The notes: generated by a model from the sequence alone, not told the origin. A stretch of 64,000 nucleotides of DNA from Perognathus longimembris pacificus (GCF_023159225.1 NC_063166.1:44509149-44573148); one strand, 5' to 3'. Shown: positions 1-11,345, counted from the stretch's first letter. Translations and numbers: made by a program.

Positions 1-130
1 GTCCCTTTTCAGGGGCTCGCTCATGTCCTCTTGACTGCGGAAGCTGAAACTCTGGATTGCCTCAGTGACGCCTTTAAGAGAGCTGTAAATGTCTTCAGAG
101 TTCATGTTTTCTGTGTCATAGTCAAATGCA
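1..130 (-). CDS. CLASP2: CLASP2 exon (partial): AFDYDTENMNSEDIY...
   Basis: At least 130 nt, starting at acceptor ttttttcacag|T, and cut by the window edge. T completes Ser, then AFDYDTENMNSEDIYSSLKG and VTEAIQSFSFRSQEDMSEPL, KRD. This is the conserved stretch between TOG3 and the C-terminal domain; SFRSQEDM is shared with CLASP1. From memory, human CLASP2 has SLRG, IQNFSF and DMNEP where this has SLKG, IQSFSF and DMSEP. The exon may continue to the left of position 1. Confidence 0.95.
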
Positions 131-436
131 CTGTGAAAAAAGTAACACTAATTTTTATGTATGATTTAAAGATATAGAGACATTTGAGATTACATAGGGT
201 ATTTATAGAGTAGACTAGAAAACACATATTCAACAAAGCATAATTAGCAAAATAAGACATGGCAGCTATAAATGATTAATGCATAGTCTCATATCCTCCA
301 CTAAGAATGGCTTACACTGACATAAGAAATATACCTCTTAAAAACTTGTTCACTCTTCCATACTCAGAAATGTTTTGATTAGCTGGGGGTGTGGCTTAAG
401 AGGTAGAGTGAGCATAAAGCCCATAAAAGTACTATA
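131..436 (-). other. Intron sequence upstream of the last exon
   Basis: AT-rich intron with no gene or clear repeat, up to an old ID-like scrap near 385-420 (gtgtggcttaagaggtagag). Confidence 0.6.
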
Positions 437-449
437 AAAAAATCAGCAG

Positions 450-666
450 GGGCTGGGGATATGGCCTAGTGGCGAGAGAGCTTGCCTCGTATGCATGAGG
501 CCCTGGGTTCGATTCCCCAGCACCACATATACAGAAAAGGGCCAGAAGTGGCGCTGTGGCTCAAGTGGCAGAGTGCTAGCCTTGAGCAAAAAAGAAGCCA
601 GGGACAGTGCTCAGGCCCTGAATTCAAGGCCCAGGACTGGCCAAAAAAAAAAAAAAAAAAAAAGGT
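450..666 (+). mobile_element. Dimeric ID-type SINE
   Basis: Complete copy. The left ID half has A-box-like tggcctagtggcgagag and B box ggttcgattcc; the right half has gtggctcaagtggcagag. Poly(A) tail. Target-site duplication (TSD) aaaaaatcagcag at 437-449 and 667-679. Confidence 0.92.
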
Positions 667-699
667 AAAAAATCAGCAGCAACAGAAAGTTCTGATTAG

Positions 700-887
700 G
701 GCTGGGGATATAGCCTAGTGGCAAGAGCGCTTGCCTCATATACACGAAGCCCTCGGTTCGATTCCCCAGCACCACATATACAGAAAATGGCCAGAAGTGG
801 TGCTGTGACTCAAGTGGCAGAGTGCTAGCCTTGAGCAAAAAAAAGCCAGGGACAGTGCTCAGGCCCTGAGTCCAAGGCCCAGGACTG

Positions 888-921
<34 letters not shown>

Positions 922-922
922 A
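700..922 (+). mobile_element. Dimeric ID-type SINE
   Basis: Complete copy just downstream of the previous one. TSD agaaagttctgattag at 684-699 and 923-938. Long A tail of about 30 bases. Confidence 0.92.
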
Positions 923-1170
923 AGAAAGTTCTGATTAGCCAGAGATCAGTAGGCTATAGAATACTCAATAATAATCTTTGAAGAGGAAATTGATGTATTT
1001 AAACAAACTTATAAGAAAGCAGAGAACTTTTAACACTGAACAAAAATAATAATGAAATGAATTCTATAATCAAATTCTAAAGTTCATCTAAGGCTAGAAT
1101 TTTACCACCAAAATTACCATATATGCATAACATAACCCAGTCAATAATTTTATGTATATATGTTTTGGGT

Positions 1171-1400
1171 TTTTTTTTTTTGGCGCTAGTATTGAGCTTG
1201 ACTCAAGGTCTCATGTTCTTTCTTTTTTTGTTCAAGGTTAGAATTCTAATACTGGAACCACCTCTCTGCTGCTGGCATGTTTGTGGTTATTTGGAGATAA
1301 AAGAGTTTCTTGGATTTGTCTGTCTGGGTTGGCTTTAAATACTCAGATCTTAGTCTCCTGAGTAGCTAGGATTACAAGTGTGAGCCACTGATACCTGGCT
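1171..1400 (-). mobile_element. B1-composite SINE
   Basis: Minus-strand copy, diverged. The right module (gttcaaggttagaattctaa) comes first on the plus strand, then the B1-like half (agtctcctgagtagctagga, ttacaagtgtgagccactga). Confidence 0.8.
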
Positions 1401-1469
1401 GATAAGTTTTTAATATATTTTTCTTTCCTATACAGTCATGTGTCATCTCTTAAATTATTATTACATGTC

Positions 1470-1930
1470 TTGTGCCAGTCATGAAACTTGAGCTCAGGGC
1501 TTGGGCAGTGTCCCTGAGCTTTTGTGTTCAAGGTTAGTGTTCTCTACCACAGCTCTACTTCTGGCTTTTGAGGTGTTTAATTGGCTTGATTTTTTTTTTT
1601 TTTTTTTTGCCAGTCCTGGGCCTTGGACTCAGGGCCTGAGCACTGTCCCTGGCTTCTTTTTGCTCAAGGCTAGCACTCTGCCACTTGAGCCGCAGCGCCA
1701 CTTCTGGCCATTTTCTGTATATGTGGTGCTGGGGAATTGAACCCAGGGCTTCATGTATATGAGGCAAGCGCTCTTGCCACTAGGCCATATCCCCAGCCTT
1801 AGGTGTTTAATTGGAATCTCCAATTAAGTGTCTCACAGACTTCCCTGCCTGGATTGGCTTTGAGGGAAGATCCTCAGGTCTCAATCTCCTCAGTAGCTAG
1901 GATTACAGGAGTGAGTCAAAAGCGCCTGGC
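1470..1930 (-). mobile_element. B1-composite SINE split by a younger SINE
   Basis: Two parts, 1470-1584 and 1815-1930, which join at aggtgtttaattgg, the TSD of the inserted dimeric ID SINE. Confidence 0.85.
1585..1800 (-). mobile_element. Dimeric ID-type SINE, nested
   Basis: Complete minus-strand copy inside an older B1-composite SINE. TSD aggtgtttaattgg at 1571-1584 and 1801-1814. Confidence 0.92.
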
Positions 1931-2121
1931 TACATCCTGTAATTTTAATGGTATATGAGTAATACAAAAAAAATCAAACCAATTGACAATAAGTATGAGA
2001 TAATATACAATCATGTTTCAAGAGGCCAGGAAAAGATATATTAGTCTATTAATGAGTAGAGAACTTAATCTTAAATGTAGCTTGTGCTATATTTTTTACT
2101 ACTACCTATCTCACTTAAAAA

Positions 2122-2315
2122 ATTTTTTTTGGCCATTTCTGGGGCTTGAACTCAGGGGCTGGGCATTGTTCCTGAGCCTCTCTGTGCTCAAGGCTACCAC
2201 TCTACTACTTGAGCCACAATACCACTTCCAGCCTTTTCTGTTTATGTGGTACTGAGGAACTGGGGCTTTATGCATGCTAGGGAAGTACTCTGCCACTAAG
2301 CCACATTCCCAGCCT
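2122..2315 (-). mobile_element. Dimeric ID-type SINE, older variant
   Basis: Minus-strand copy with many changes (gtttatgtggtactgagg, gggaagtactctgccactaa); tail at the left. Confidence 0.85.
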
Positions 2316-2367
2316 CTCTCACATTTTGCATTAAAGACCAGTCTCTCAGTAACAGTTTTTTTCCTCA

Positions 2368-2399
<32 letters not shown>
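2368..2399. repeat. (CA)n microsatellite
   Basis: About 16 perfect CA units. Confidence 0.97.
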
Positions 2400-2404
<5 letters not shown>

Positions 2405-2830
2405 TACAATCATATATTCAACCCTGCCCCATCCTTCTCTGTTTTAATGCTTTGTATATAAGCTTACTTGACACTCCAACTTTTAGAGGTCTTTGGTCAA
2501 TATATATATATCCATCAGAATTGACCTTATCATTTAAACTACTATGATATAAATAAATGACAAAATTTATAAATTACTGGATTATATGCCATCCTGGAAA
2601 TATATAACTATGCAATTTAAGAAAACAGAAGCTTTTAGTAGGTTTCTTGTTCCTTCAAAAAACATCCATAAGCCTATATTCCTCATTTAAAGGGTTAGCT
2701 TTAGAATACACTTAAACTTGTTTGCATTTCTAACTTTCTAAGACCTTTAAATCAAGGGAAAGTGATTGGTATTACATCGACATATTCCTTTCTAGAAATG
2801 GTAAACACAAAACATGACCGAAAATTCTTT

Positions 2831-3047
2831 TTTGTATGTGTGCAGGTACTGGTGTTAGAACTCAGGGTCAGGAGTTCTTGCGTATTAGTTTTTTCACCCA
2901 AGGCTGGCACTCTTATCACTTGGCTTTTTGCTGGCTAATTAGATATGAGTCACTTAGATTAGGCTGCCTGTGCTGCCTTCAAATCTTGATCCTCAGATCT
3001 CAGCTTCCTGAGTAGGATTACAGGCATGAACCAGTGGCACACAGCTG
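2831..3047 (-). mobile_element. B1-composite SINE beside an exon donor
   Basis: Same strand as the gene. Its B1-like head (cagctgtgtgccactggttc read on the minus strand) starts 20 nt after the donor of exon 3067-3173. Confidence 0.82.
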
Positions 3048-3066
3048 AAAATTACTCTTTTGTTAC

Positions 3067-3173
3067 CTAGGAGATAAAGTGTTCTGTGATGTATTGGTAG
3101 GAGAAGTAAGAGGACTGGACCAGTTGGCTGGTGATCGAGGTGTTGGTCTTGTCAAAGGACTTCCCATGGAACT
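3067..3173 (-). CDS. CLASP2: CLASP2 exon: Ser/Pro-rich linker after TOG3
   Basis: 107 nt, phase 0-2: SSMGSPLTRPTPRSPANWSS, PLTSPTNTSQNTLSP, then AG of Ser. It carries several SP/TP sites (GSPL, TPRSP, TSPT) that suit proline-directed kinases. From memory, CLASP1 has a different and longer sequence here (NTSVGSPSNTIGRTP), so this exon is good evidence for CLASP2. The acceptor is ttccttcag|AG and the donor is CCTAG|gtaaca. A B1-composite SINE begins only 20 nt beyond the donor. Confidence 0.96.
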
Positions 3174-4417
3174 CTGAAGGAAAAAGTCAAATACATATTA
3201 ACATAGGACAAGCCAGGCTCTTAGGGATGCTATACAGTCATGATATAAGATCATATGAAAAAGTTATTAAAAGCTGATACTTTATTATAATAACTATAAC
3301 ATAATACACATACAATATAAGATATACATATGATTTTATATAATAAAAAGTTATTATTTTAAATATATATGTACCTATGGTCTGATTTCTGGGTAGAAAA
3401 TATCTATTCAGGAATCTAATACTTTGAACTTTTTATCTTCTCTTTATAGCTTTCTTTCTCTCAAATATTATTAACATACTTTCAGATATCAACAGATATC
3501 TCAGATATCCTAAACTGAAAATTTTAAATAATTTTCCTGTCTTAGCCAATTGTCTTCCTCTAACCATTACAAAGAACCAATTTTTATCCCTTCTGAGTCT
3601 GCTCTAGAAAGGTTTTTCATAAAGACACTAAGAGTAATATTTGGTCATGTTATTTTGTCTACTTCTAAAGACACAATGAATCAACTCTTCTCATTTTCTT
3701 TATTCATTTAAAAAATATCTTTGGTAGACCTGGGGTTTGAACTCAAGGGCCTCATGCTTGGTACTCGTGTGTTTTTTTTTTAATGTGATTTTGGTTCTCA
3801 AAAATTATTCTCATATTATTCTTTTAGTTATCAAACTTTAAGTCTACCACATAAAGTGCAGATACAGCCTCCTTCATCTGTTATTAAAGGTCTCTCTTTT
3901 TAAAATATCAGTCAATTCTTTATGTATATTATGTATTATATACACACATCTTTATGTTTCACTTTCTCAGACCCTAAATTTCTCAGAACAGTCTTATGTA
4001 TCCATGTACACATGGATTGATAAGCCTGTAAACACTCAATGCTACCTCCTTAGAACTTTGTTAGCTCCGAATGAATCATCCTTGCTAGTGCTCAAACAAG
4101 AATTACATCTTGAGAGCATATTGCAATGTTCTAAAGGCTCCCCAAAGGGACCTCATCTACATTCTGCTCACACATGGTTTTCCTTGTTCATACCCTGGTC
4201 ACTGGTTACCATGATCTTATAAACACAAATTCTAATACAAACAGGGAAGGCCTAATGGATATTATTTTCTCCAAGACAGTATTTGTATCTGCTCAGGAAA
4301 TGCTGCCACATACAGGTACAGAATCATATACTAGGATTGGTTTACTTTATATAAAATAAAGCAATTATTTTTAAGCCAACTATCGTCTCATACTATTGCC
4401 ACGAAAGTGAGAAATAC
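3174..4417. other. Intron, mostly unassigned
   Basis: AT-rich. Only a short ID-like scrap near 3725-3765 is visible; no gene seen. Confidence 0.55.
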
Positions 4418-4561
4418 CTGAGTTCCATTGCCAGCATTTCGAAGATGATTATGAAGAAGTTTGGTAGCACCATCTTGAAAAGTTTTTGGTAAAGCTCCTA
4501 ATAACATTGTAAACTCTGGGGTATTAAGTTCAAATAAAGAAATCAGCACTGATTGTGCTGC
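4418..4561 (-). CDS. CLASP2: CLASP2 exon: end of TOG3 (AAQSVLISLFEL...)
   Basis: 144 nt, phase 0-0, 48 codons: AAQSVLISLFELNTPEFTML, LGALPKTFQDGATKLLHNHL and RNAGNGTQ. It holds the last TOG3 helices and the start of the following linker. The acceptor is attttttag|GC after a T-rich tract and the donor is ACTCAG|gtattt. From memory, human CLASP2 has RNTGNGTQ where this has RNAGNGTQ, an ordinary substitution. TOG3 therefore spans the exons from 30046-30290 to this one, with six exons in total. Confidence 0.97.
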
Positions 4562-4721
4562 CTAAAAAATAAAGGTATAAGAAAAAAGTAGATGAATGTA
4601 TTTTGTTACTCATAGGTGATCATTATCTTGTCTCACATTTATTTCTGTGATGGTCAAACAAAAAGCTTCACCTTGTTTTCAGCAAAAAGGAAGATTTATT
4701 TATATGTTTATTTATTTGTTT

Positions 4722-4950
4722 GTGGTGTCCTGAGGCTTTAATTCAGAGCCCAGGTGTTATCCTTGAGCTTTTGTGCTCAAGGCTAGCATCCTACCTTTTC
4801 AGTCACAGCTCAACTTCATTGGAGATAAGAATCTTATGGACTGGAGATAAAAATCTCATAGACTTTCCTGCCCAATACTTTGAACCATAATCCTTAGAAC
4901 TCAGCCTCCTGAGTAGCTAGGATTACTGGAGTGAGTCACCAGTAACTGGC
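4722..4950 (-). mobile_element. B1-composite SINE
   Basis: Minus-strand copy. The segment ggagataa...atggac near 4820 is partly duplicated at 4842. Confidence 0.8.
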
Positions 4951-5039
4951 AGGAAGATATTCTTATTGTTTTCGCTTTCATACTTACTTTTTAGGATACA
5001 CATATACACATTTATTATCCTATATTTCACTCATTTACT

Positions 5040-5115
5040 TTGCACTAGTGGGGCTTAAACTCAGGGCCTCACACTCACTAAGAAGGCACTCTAACATTTG
5101 AGCCAGGCCTGCAAA
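5040..5115 (-). mobile_element. ID-like SINE fragment
   Basis: ggggcttaaactcagggcct and the following gcactctaacatttgagcca are an eroded reversed ID unit. Confidence 0.5.
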
Positions 5116-5646
5116 GCTACCACTTATTTTTTGAACGATGTTCAAAAATGTGTTACATGATTAAAGTTAAATGAACATTTTCCAGAGTTGTTTTTTTGTC
5201 AATACATACTATTACTTCAGTTTTCCTAACAAATGATTATAAGGAAAAAATGATGGCTATATGAAACCTATCCAGAACAAATTAAGACTTTATTTTCTTT
5301 TTCAATATACAATTCTTAAGTTAATAGCAATAGCTAGTCTTCTCTTAAGCAGATGAACTAAATACATTGAAGCTAGTGAAAATATGTTTTATCAGAAATG
5401 GGAACAAAACAGGTTAAGAAAAACATCACAACTTTGCTTAGAGAGAGTCAAATGGCGCATGATCACATGATTTGCATCTCAATGGACTTTGTGAGACATC
5501 ATTCAACAAAAACCTAAGAGTTCTATGTTTATAGTGTCTGAATATACAACAGTGGGGAATGGTTTTATTGAAAAAATGGAGCCTCACATAATAAATTCTT
5601 GGAAGATAGTGTAGCTCTGCTTATGCATAAATTAAGAAAGGTCTAG

Positions 5647-5875
5647 TTGGGCACTGGTGGCTCATGCTAGTAATCCTAGCTCCTTAGGAGGCTAAGATAG
5701 ATGTAAGATAGATCCAAGGCAGCCAAGTCAGGAAAGTCCGTGAGACTTTATCTCCAATTAACCATAAGAAAATGGAAAATAGTGCTATAGCTCAAGTGGT
5801 AGAGTGCTAGCCTTGAGCAAAACAGCTCAAAGACAATACTCAGGCCCTGAGTGCAAGCCCCAAGACCGAATAAAA
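5647..5875 (+). mobile_element. B1-composite SINE
   Basis: gttgggcactggtggctcat at the head; agtggtagagtgctagcctt in the right module. Confidence 0.88.
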
Positions 5876-6106
5876 ACATAAAAATTTAAAAAAAGTCTGT
5901 AATATGCTACAAAAGGGGAAAAAGATATCATAGATTTATTTTTATTAAAACCAACAAAATAAACAAATGTACACACTATTTTATGTAACTGTTACTCTGT
6001 GCTAATCATCTTTTCAAAAATATAAAGTTAAAAAACAAACAAAAACAAGAACAAAGTATGAGTTGTTTGGGTGTATGTTACTAATGCATTTTAAAAATGA
6101 AAATGT

Positions 6107-6313
6107 GGGGCTGGGAATATGGCCTAGTGGCAAGAGTGCTTGCCTCATATACATCAAGCCCTGGGTTCAATTCCTTAGCACCACATATATAGAAAACAGC
6201 CAGAAGTGGTGCTGTGGTTCAAGTGGCAAGTGCTAGCCTTGAGCAAAAAGAAGCCAGGGACAGTGCTTTAGGCCCTGAGTCCAAGGCCCAGGACTGGCAA
6301 AAAAAAAAAAAAA
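6107..6313 (+). mobile_element. Dimeric ID-type SINE
   Basis: Complete. TSD gaaaatgt at 6099-6106 and 6314-6321. Confidence 0.9.
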
Positions 6314-6993
6314 GAAAATGTTTTGGGACACCAAAAAAATTCTGTATGGCAAGCTTTTTCCTAAACTTTGTTCCAAAGTGAAAAAAAAAAAACCTATAAA
6401 AAATGAAAATTTATGATACTGTGAGAATTACAACAATGAAGGGATCTCAGATTACCTTAAGCAAATTATCTAATAGTTGTCAAAATATACTTTGCCTCAC
6501 CTAGTTTATTTTGGCTAAAAAAACTTAAGCTTCTGTTGCCTATTTCACAGATTTAATCCAAACCATTTATTAGTAAATATACACCTTTTTAAAAAAATTT
6601 GAAGTGATATCCTTATGAACCATTCTTCCATGTAGATATAAGTGTTTGGGCCCTCCTTAATGTTTCATTGACTTATTTCTAATTTAACATCATATGATTT
6701 AAATTTCGATAGCTTTAGTATTTTGATCAAGTGCTTTATTAATGCTGTTTGTCACATGTGTTCTAGCACATACATTTTACATTTAAAATTAAGGATTCAA
6801 GTCTTTAAGTTGAAGTAATACAAATTAATAATAAAAAGCACCAAATTTAAAGAAAAAGTTCTGTGTTTCTTAATTCTGCTGTCTAGTTCTTCAGTTTTTT
6901 ATTTTATTTTCTTTCCTCTCTGAAGGTTAGATACTCATACTTTGACACATTATTTTCTATTCTGGGCAGGACTGGGATTTCTAGTTTGTTTGG

Positions 6994-7193
6994 TTTTTTT
7001 TTTGCCAGTCCTGGGTCCTGAACTCAGGGCCTGAGCACTGTCCCTGGCTTCTTTTTGCTCAAGGCTAGCACTCTGCCACTTGAGCCACAGTGCCACTTCT
7101 GGCCTTTTTCTATATATGTGGTGCTGAGGAATTGAACCCAGGGCTTCATGTATACGAGGCCAAGCACTCTTGCCACTAGGCCATATTCCCAGG
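6994..7193 (-). mobile_element. Dimeric ID-type SINE
   Basis: Complete minus-strand copy with a short T run at the left. Confidence 0.9.
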
Positions 7194-7439
7194 CAAGGCC
7201 CCTAGTCTTATACACTGTTTCTTTATCAGCTTGAGACATTCTCAGTGGTTTTCTAGTACAGTACATGACAACTTCAGTTTCTTTTATCACATAAGACATC
7301 TCAATAGTTTCGATTGTTTTCTCTTGATTAATCTAGCAAAATACTTGTCAGTTGTTTTTTCCTTTCATTATTGGAGAATTTTAGGGACTTTTCTGCCTAT
7401 GCTGGCTTTAAATTGACTTCATCTTAGTTTCCCCACTGC

Positions 7440-7670
7440 CCCCCGTTTTTCTGTTCCTGGGGCGTGAACTCTGGGTCTAGGCAATGTCCCTGAGCCTCTC
7501 TGTGCTTAAGGCTAGACCACTTGAGCCACAGTACCACTTCTGCCTTTTTCTGAGAAATTTATAGGAGGTAAGAGTCTCATGGACTTTCTTGTCCAGGCTG
7601 GCTTTGAACAGTGATCCTCAGATCTCAGAATCTTGAGTAGCTAGGATTACAGGCATGAGCCACCAGCACT
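7440..7670 (-). mobile_element. B1-composite SINE
   Basis: Minus-strand copy ending with ggattacaggcatgagccac on the plus strand. Confidence 0.85.
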
Positions 7671-7677
7671 CAAGTGT

Positions 7678-8545
7678 CAATTTAATTGATTTTCCAAAGA
7701 CCTAGCTTTGGTGTCACTGGTTTTCTCTCCCTCCCACCCCCACTAAGAACTAGTTTGTTAGTTTCTGCTTTAATATCTGATCTATTTGTTTTGGGGTTGC
7801 TTCGCACTCCTTTATCCAGTGTCTTAAAGTGGTGTATTACGTTACTAAGATCTTTCTTCATTGTCTAAGCATAAATAACTAGTGATAAAACTCTCTCAGT
7901 CCACTGAGAGAGCAATTTTTGTATGTCATGTCATCATTTTTTTTATTGTTGTTGGCTAGTCCTGGGGCTTGAACTCAGAGCCTGAGCACTGTCCCTGGTT
8001 TCTTTTTTTACTCAAGGCTAGCATTCTACCACTTGAGCCACAGTGTCACTTCTGGCTTTTTCTATATATGTGGTGCAGAGGAATCGACCCAGGACTTCAT
8101 GTATACGAGGTAAGCACTCAACCACTAGGCCATACTCCCAGCCCCTTATGTCCTCATTTAAAAAAAATACAATTTTATTGTTACTATTAAGGAGTTGGAC
8201 AGAGGGATTACAATTCCATAGGTCAGGTAATGAGTATAATTCTTCCTGGATAATATCTCATTTTTATGCTTCTCCAAGTACCTTCTAACTTTTATGTCTT
8301 ATTTGACCAAATTATAATTTAGGATTGAGCAGTTTAAATTTCATATATTCATGAGTTTTCCAAATTTCTTTGTATTATTGACTTCTAATCTCATTCCACT
8401 GTGGTTGGGGAACATGTATTGTGTTATTTCTATTGTTAAAAGGTTTTGAGACTTATTTTATGACTAGCATGAAGAATGTTCCCATACCTACATACTTATG
8501 AAAATTGTATACTCTGCTCTTGTTTATCATTGTAAATAAAGATCA
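7678..8545 (-). mobile_element. L1 ORF2 fragment (decayed)
   Basis: Plus-strand text such as ctaatctcattccactgtgg and ttgagacttattttatgact resembles the reverse complement of mammalian L1 ORF2. It is split by a SINE at 7945-8143. No open frame remains. Confidence 0.72.
7945..8143 (-). mobile_element. Dimeric ID-type SINE, nested in L1
   Basis: Minus-strand copy. The flanks atgtcatcattt and atgtcctcattt form a slightly diverged TSD. Confidence 0.88.
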
Positions 8546-8869
8546 CAGATTTATATTCTGGGTAATCTTGGGGCAAATAGTAAAAAAGAAAGATTCACTA
8601 GAGAAGAGTAAGTGGAAGTAGATATAAGATATAAGAAATGAGTAATAAGAATTGACTTAGGAAAATGTTGGAGTGAAGGCTTAGGAAGATATCTGTGTAA
8701 ACAGGCTTAGGAAAAATTCTGTGCAAATGGGTAATAACAAAGAGGGTCTAGGGAGGAGTTTTCCAGACAATTTCTACGTTTTTGAGCATATGGAAAGTAT
8801 TAGGCATATAGGCAGAGATGGTAAAAATATTAAGATATTTAATTTTTTTTTTTTTAAAACAGGCAACTG

Positions 8870-9099
8870 GGGCTGGGGATATGGCCTAGTGGCAAGAGTG
8901 ATTGCCTCATATATATGAGGCCCTGGGTTCGATTCCTCAGCACCACATATACAGAAAATGGCCAGAAGTGGCGCTGTGGCTCAAGTGGCAGAGTGCTAGC
9001 CTTGAGCAAAAGAAGAAGCCAGGGACAGTGCTCAGGCCCTGAGTTCACGGCCTAGGACTGGCCAAAAAAAAAAAAAACAAAACCAAAAAACAAAACAAA
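8870..9099 (+). mobile_element. Dimeric ID-type SINE
   Basis: Complete. TSD aaacaggcaactg at 8857-8869 and 9100-9112; the tail has turned into an A/C-rich repeat. Confidence 0.93.
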
Positions 9100-9186
9100 A
9101 AACAGGCAACTGAAAAACAAGACACATAATTTCCTCCAAGACAAATGTAGCTTCTACAAGAACAGAGGCAGTAGCCTGATATAAGA

Positions 9187-9300
9187 ATGTGTGTGTATAT
9201 ATATATACACGCACACAAACATACATATATAACAATACAAATGTGTGCATATATATGTATATGCATATACACATATGTATATACGTGTAGATAGATGGAT
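9187..9300. repeat. TG/TA-rich microsatellite
   Basis: Mixed TG, TA and CA units with ATAC variants; ends with gatagatgg. Confidence 0.85.
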
Positions 9301-9525
9301 ATAGTAGTTTGATATAGGATTGACTACCTGCATGACCAAATGTCCATCTTTTCGGCTGATCTTCAAAAACAGAAAGTCCTTATTTACCAATAGAGATAAA
9401 TACAATGCCTATGTTTATCAAGAGACTAGTAAATAATGGCTAAAATAATAGCTACCTTCACTGGCAACCCAAAACTACTGACTTGCCTTTCCAATTTATC
9501 TTCTAAACCTCATATTAAAACACAC

Positions 9526-9669
9526 CTTCCGAACATCAGAGCTTTTGGGTTCTGTGGTCCAAGTGATAACCCGAGATACTGCCAGTCTAGTTTCACTGGA
9601 ATTTATAAAATCGCCTGGATCCATCTGTTTGGCCAGAGTTTCTATGTATTTAAGAATAGCAACCTTCAC
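9526..9669 (-). CDS. CLASP2: CLASP2 exon: TOG3 (VKVAILKYIETLAK...)
   Basis: 144 nt, phase 0-0, 48 codons: VKVAILKYIETLAKQMDPGD, then FINSSETRLAVSRVITWTTE and PKSSDVRK. It encodes the penultimate HEAT repeats of TOG3. ETLAKQMDPGDF is CLASP2-like, where CLASP1 has ESLARQMDPTDF (from memory). The acceptor is acctctgcag|GT and the donor GGAAG|gtgtgt uses GTGTG. The phase 0-0 exon could be skipped in frame, but that would break the TOG fold, so skipping is not expected to be productive. Confidence 0.97.
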
Positions 9670-9778
9670 CTGCAGAGGTAAGCACAATGAGAGAGAATAA
9701 GATGGTCATTGTGAAACACTGGGGACACTGCAGAACTCATCATACGATTATATTTTGAAAAGTTGAAAATGAGCAAAA

Positions 9779-10017
9779 GCTGGGAGCCATTGGCTTATGC
9801 CTGTAATCCTAGCTACTCAGGAGGCTGAGATCTGAGGACTGTGGTTCAAATCCAGCCTGGGCAGAAAAGTCCCAGTGAGACTCTTATCTCCAACTAACCA
9901 CTCAAAAACCGGAAGTGGAAGTTCATGTGCTAGAATGTGAGCCTTGAGCACGAAGAGGATCAAGGAGAGAGCATCCAGGCCTTGAGTTCAAGCCCCACAA
10001 CTGACCAAAAAAAAAGA
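9779..10017 (+). mobile_element. B1-composite SINE
   Basis: Complete but diverged copy, 110 nt upstream of exon 9526-9669 in the sense of transcription. Confidence 0.85.
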
Positions 10018-10510
10018 GCAAGAAAGGAAAAGAGAAAATGAGCAACAATTTCAACAAGAGAAATTATATAAACACCCATCTACCTGACATATAAATATAT
10101 GGTTAGGTGATGGGTTTCTGCTTTCACATGTATTAGACCTTAGTTCCCAGACATTTCATTCTTCAAGGATGAACAAGTGCTGAAGACTTTCTCAACAAGA
10201 TTACAACCTTCTCCTTCAGTCCACCTTCAGACTGTATAGCTGACTCTTAGCCCTAGAGGGAGCCAGTCTTGATCAACGGTGATTTCATTTGGGGGAAGTA
10301 AATCAAATCAAAATATATATGAAAATAATCAATAAGCCATGTTGTACATGACGGACAATGTAAAGTGATTTTTTTCTTTTTGGCCAAGTATTAGATACAC
10401 GTCACAACATAAAATCAGTTTTTAATAGGTCCATCAACTATCAGAACTGCTTCTAAAACAAGTTTCACAAAAATGTTTACACAAGTGCTGCTAAAGAAAA
10501 GATAATTCCT

Positions 10511-10724
10511 GGGGCTGGGATATGGCCTAGTGGCAAAGAGTGCTTGCCTCGTATACATGAAGCCCTGGGTTTAATTCCCCAGCCCCACATATACAGAAAA
10601 TGGCCAGAAGTGGTGCTGTGGCTCAAATGGCAGAGTGCTAGCCTTGAGCAAAAAGAAGCCAGGGACAGTGCTCAGGCCCTGATTCCAAGCCCCAGGACTG
10701 GCAAAAAAAAAAAAAAAAAAAAAA
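10511..10724 (+). mobile_element. Dimeric ID-type SINE
   Basis: Complete. TSD agataattcct at 10500-10510 and 10725-10735. Confidence 0.92.
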
Positions 10725-10904
10725 AGATAATTCCTATTTGGATGAAAAAAGTAAACACATATGGGTACAAAAGCTCTCCTTATTCTCCATGTGTGAAGGC
10801 ACGGAAGTGGCAGAGGGTTTCAAACCAGCAGGAGATGAAGCTATTCCCAAAACACGCATCTTTCAAGAGAGCTTTTTGCCTTATAAAAATTGTATAAATC
10901 TAGG

Positions 10905-11345
10905 GTGTACAATATGATGTATTAAAATATATACACACTGTCGTATGGATAAACTGAGCTAGATGACACATGTACTAGCTCACAAACAATTTTTTGGTAG
11001 TAACACTTAAAATCTCCTATTTCATTGATTTAAAGGAAGTTTTATTATTTGTATATATTTTAAAATGTACAGCATGATATTTTGATATATGAATACAGAG
11101 TGAAATGGTTACCACAGTCAAGCAAATGAACAAATTCAGTATCTGTTAACCTTTTGCTTGTTTGTGTGTGGCAAGCATACCTAAAACCAGCTATTAGCAA
11201 CTTTTGAATAACATAGTACTACTAACATGCTGTGCATCAGAGCACAGCTTAGTATGTGGCTTAGTATTCTTTGATCCACATCTCCTGTGCTCCCCTCAAT
11301 CATTAGTGATGTTCAAGCACTACATCTTATGTTGCAGTCACCAGG
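10905..11345 (-). mobile_element. Old L1 3' region
   Basis: gtacaatatgatgtattaaa and gtaacacttaaaatctccta resemble the reverse complement of old L1M 3' ends. Two partial copies seem to follow each other. Confidence 0.55.

Noticed and set aside
450..540. Possible tRNA gene (A box and B box present)
   Set aside because: It is the head of a SINE repeated dozens of times, cannot fold into a full cloverleaf, and is followed by a SINE body and A tail.
10544..10897. Plus-strand open stretch of 117 codons
   Set aside because: It starts inside a dimeric ID SINE and passes through its A tail as poly-lysine; not a gene.
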